From the NCBI GenBank assembly GCA_022821585.1, contig JAJEDI010000101.1, positions 1-33,941 of the forward strand: a stretch of DNA of 33,941 nucleotides, read 5' to 3'. Below are positions 32,110 through 33,941 of this stretch, one piece after another; the first letter of the stretch is position 1, and each line of letters starts with the position of its first letter. The DNA is from Caldilineaceae bacterium. GTDB lineage: Bacteria; Chloroflexota; Anaerolineae; Caldilineales; Caldilineaceae. Under the pieces are notes generated by a model. It was not told where the DNA came from and searched no databases. It was given only the letters and a program-made list of their open reading frames with translations. The position numbers and the translations under genes were made by a program.

Positions 32110-32754
32110 ATGCCCTTCGAAGTCTATGATTTCCGCGAAGTCAACAAAAATGTACTCACAACCCCGGAGATCCGCGCCCGCCTCTATCACATGGAACCGG
32201 GCCAGGTCGACAGACTCCACAGCCACGACCTCGGCCACGAAATCTTCCTCATCCTCGAAGGCAAGGCCGAATTCATGATCGCCGGCCACACCGAAGTGCT
32301 CGAAGCTGGCCAGCTGTGCATCGCCCTCGCCGACGAAATCCACCAGGTGCGCAACCTGCTCCCCGACCGCCGCACCGTCATGTTCCTGTCTGTGACCCCC
32401 CACATCCAGCCCACCCACACCGGCCGCGACCCCGACGGCTCCGTCCATCCGCCCCAGTTCCGCACCAACACTTTCTACGACGACGAGGACGACACCGGCC
32501 CCATCGCAGACCTCCTCGACGCCTTCGTTAGTGGCGCCGAAGCCCTCGCCGGCGAGGCCCGCCAGGCCGCCGAAGCCCATGCCCAACAGGCCGAAAACTG
32601 GCGCAAAGCCCAGGCCGCTGACGACAAGGACGCAGCCGTAGCCGCCCGCAACGCCATGTGGAACGCCGTCCGCAGCCTCCACACCAACCTCTTCAAACTC
32701 GACCTGACCTGGAACAGACTTGCCCCAAGAGCCGGCGAAAACGCAGATAGCTGA
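32110..32754 (+). CDS. Cupin-domain protein with helical C-terminal extension
   Basis: A 214-residue protein. The cupin barrel (about 15-98) holds metal ligands H37, H39 and E44 in RLHSHDLGHEIFLILEG and H78 in DEIHQV, the full set. An Asp/Glu patch (123-128) leads to an Ala-rich helical tail (130-205). The tail is unusual for a simple cupin and may mediate oligomerisation. ATG 32110 follows a weak purine stretch. Function is unknown; single-domain cupins near dehydratases often act on sugars or catabolic intermediates. Confidence 0.8.
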   Translation: MPFEVYDFREVNKNVLTTPEIRARLYHMEPGQVDRLHSHDLGHEIFLILEGKAEFMIAGHTEVLEAGQLCIALADEIHQVRNLLPDRRTVMFLSVTPHIQPTHTGRDPDGSVHPPQFRTNTFYDDEDDTGPIADLLDAFVSGAEALAGEARQAAEAHAQQAENWRKAQAADDKDAAVAARNAMWNAVRSLHTNLFKLDLTWNRLAPRAGENADS

Positions 32755-32977
32755 CCCCGTCCCCCTCTTCAGGCACTTGCACCATCGCCTCTGCCTCCTG
32801 CGCATGGGGCCGCCCCCATCTCGCCCCCGCATGCCTTCGCCTCTTCCCGATTCATCTTGTTCCCCCCATGTCTTCTCTCTTCTCCTGCTACAAGTCTACC
32901 TCCCTTCCGCCTCCCAAAAAATCCGGGATGCTCACCTGGCATAGCCCCCTACTGGTGATAGGCGAGACGAAAAAGCG

Positions 32978-33005
32978 AAGCGTCCGCGTCATAGGGCGGA
33001 CGCTT
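32978..33005 (-). terminator. Strong stem-loop, terminator-like on the minus strand
   Basis: AAGCGTCCGC (32978-32987) and GCGGACGCTT (32996-33005) are perfect complements with an 8-base loop. On the minus strand the stem is followed by CGCTTTTTCG, resembling an intrinsic terminator with a broken T-run. No minus-strand gene that needs it is visible, so it may belong to a former element. Confidence 0.4.
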
Positions 33006-33128
33006 TCGCGACATCTCACCTGGCGGACTTTGTCGACGAACCGATGCGGGGGTCAACTGCTCTTGACTTCGACTGCCGCCAGCGCAAGGCGGCAGCACCG
33101 GCCTCCGCAACCACGGCACAAACTTCCC

Positions 33129-33671
33129 GATGACGGTTCGTGTGTGCGTTTGCGGCCTGCGTGGAAGGACCATGTGTGGGCCTACGACTTCGTGCACCTG
33201 AGGCTCCATGACAGCACAGGAATACGGTTGCTGACCGTCATCGACAAATACAGCAGGGCGTGTCTGGCGCTCCGGGCTGCGCGCAGCATACGGTCTGCCG
33301 ATGTGATAGAGGCGCTGGCCGAATTGATGGTGACGAGAGGCGTGCCCGACCATATTCGCTCGGACAACGGCCCGGAGTTTACAGCCCAGGCTGTGCGTGA
33401 CTGGCTTGGGCGGGTGGGAGCCAGGACGCTCTACATCGAGCCTGGGTCGCCGTGGGAGAACGGCTACCTCGAAAGTTTCAACGGCAAGTTGAGGGACGAA
33501 TTGCTGGACAGAAAGGTCTTCTATACGTTGCTGGAGGTGCGTGTGCTGACGGAGCGGTACAGGCGGACTTACAACCGGATCAGACCACACAGCTCTCTGG
33601 GCTATCGGCCGCCGGCCCCTGAGGCCCTCTTGCCTGCTGACCCTGTCCCAGTCCTTGCCGGACTAACATAA
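33129..33671 (+). pseudogene. 5'-truncated IS3-family transposase (OrfB integrase core)
   Basis: Homology starts at DDGSCVRLRP and runs through the rve catalytic core to the normal C-terminus (RPHSSLGYRPPAPEALL). The catalytic triad is visible: Asp in WAYDFVH, Asp in RSDNGPEF, and a Glu in WENGYLESFNGKLRDE spaced exactly 35 residues after the second Asp. About the first 90 residues of OrfB and all of OrfA are missing. The open frame upstream to 32868 is unrelated sequence. The intact triad shows that loss is recent, but without the N-terminal DNA-binding part it should not transpose. Confidence 0.88.
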
Positions 33672-33673
33672 CA

Positions 33674-33700
33674 AGTGGTACAAACATCGGGCGCAGGTCA
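33674..33700. mobile_element. Right end of the IS3-family remnant
   Basis: TGGTACAAAC, then a G-rich stretch and GCAGGTCA directly after the transposase stop, resembles the terminal inverted repeat of IS3-family elements, which end in CA. No matching left end (TGACC..) was found before the truncation. Confidence 0.5.
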
Positions 33701-33814
33701 TGCAGGAACTATGAACCACAGATAGAATGGTTGATGGATGCAACAAGCCCTCCTCGTTCATTTATAGAATAATAGCCGGGTAAATTGAGCCAGCATTTCA
33801 GCAGGAGAACAGGT

Positions 33815-33941
33815 ATGATGACAAAAGACGGAATAACAACCTTCGCCACAAGACCCGGCCTGGAGATCGACCCGGAGTTACGCTTATCGCTCACCTGGGT
33901 TATTGCCGTGCTGGTCTGCGTGGGGTCAGCTGTGACGTTCA
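33815..33941 (+). CDS. Partial membrane protein, cut by the window end
   Basis: An AGGAG site lies 7 bases before ATG 33815. The frame stays open to the window end (42 codons). After a polar N-terminus of about 25 residues ending in RLSLTW, a hydrophobic segment VIAVLVCVGSAVTF begins, so the product is likely a membrane protein. There is too little sequence to name a family. Confidence 0.5.
   Translation, partial: MMTKDGITTFATRPGLEIDPELRLSLTWVIAVLVCVGSAVTF

Noticed and set aside
32970..33010. IS3-type programmed frameshift site (A-run followed by stem-loop)
   Set aside because: The run has only five A, and no OrfA-like coding sequence lies upstream in any frame.
32868..33128. Upstream part of the transposase frame as a genuine N-terminus
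   Set aside because: It bears no resemblance to the helical N-terminus of IS3 OrfB; transposase similarity starts at about 33129.

Overview
The window is a high-GC stretch (strong preference for C in third codon positions) from an environmental bacterium. Gene content and intergenic repeats best fit a Chloroflexota lineage of the Caldilineaceae/Anaerolineae kind. The grounds are several enolase-superfamily paralogues beside a flavin-dependent (LLM) oxidoreductase, a family-5 ABC importer with an unusually large binding protein, and GTAGGGGC-type hairpin repeats between genes. The assignment is an inference; no rRNA, tRNA or CRISPR array was seen.

Region 1 (1-2.1 kb) is accessory. A repeat-rich stretch precedes a two-gene minus-strand operon. 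It encodes a nucleotidyltransferase-fold protein of the DUF6932 type overlapping an XRE-type helix-turn-helix protein, driven by what looks like a leaderless promoter wrapped in two inverted repeats. This is a good candidate toxin-antitoxin module. A small DUF7662-like gene follows.

Region 2 (2.3-6.7 kb) is a Zn/Mn uptake locus: binding lipoprotein, a decayed second copy of it, a Fur/Zur-type regulator, a third tail-only copy, then the ATPase and the permease. Region 3 (6.8-8.7 kb, minus strand) holds a threonine synthase-like PLP enzyme followed by RNase III.

Region 4 (9.1-25.5 kb) is a long co-directional catabolic and transport region. It carries a cis-3-hydroxyproline dehydratase-like enolase-superfamily enzyme, a 665-residue polysaccharide-lyase-like protein, a complete Dpp/Opp-type ABC importer (binding protein, two permeases, two ATPases), a small membrane protein, a second enolase-superfamily dehydratase, a sugar isomerase/epimerase and two paralogous MFS exporters. 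The likely theme is import and breakdown of a carbohydrate- or hydroxy-acid-derived substrate.

Region 5 (25.6-28.4 kb) is an accessory island with lower GC and different codon use. It contains a membrane protein overlapping a FlgT-C-like domain protein, an antitoxin with a MazF toxin reduced to 20 codons, and an AlbA_2/ATPase-like regulator. Region 6 (28.5-33.9 kb) returns to high GC: two tandem enolase-superfamily paralogues, a minus-strand LLM oxidoreductase, a cupin protein, a 5'-truncated IS3-family transposase, and the start of a membrane protein cut by the window end.

Repeats are abundant. At least six copies of a short hairpin element lie between genes, and two versions of it differ by matched changes in both arms of the stem.
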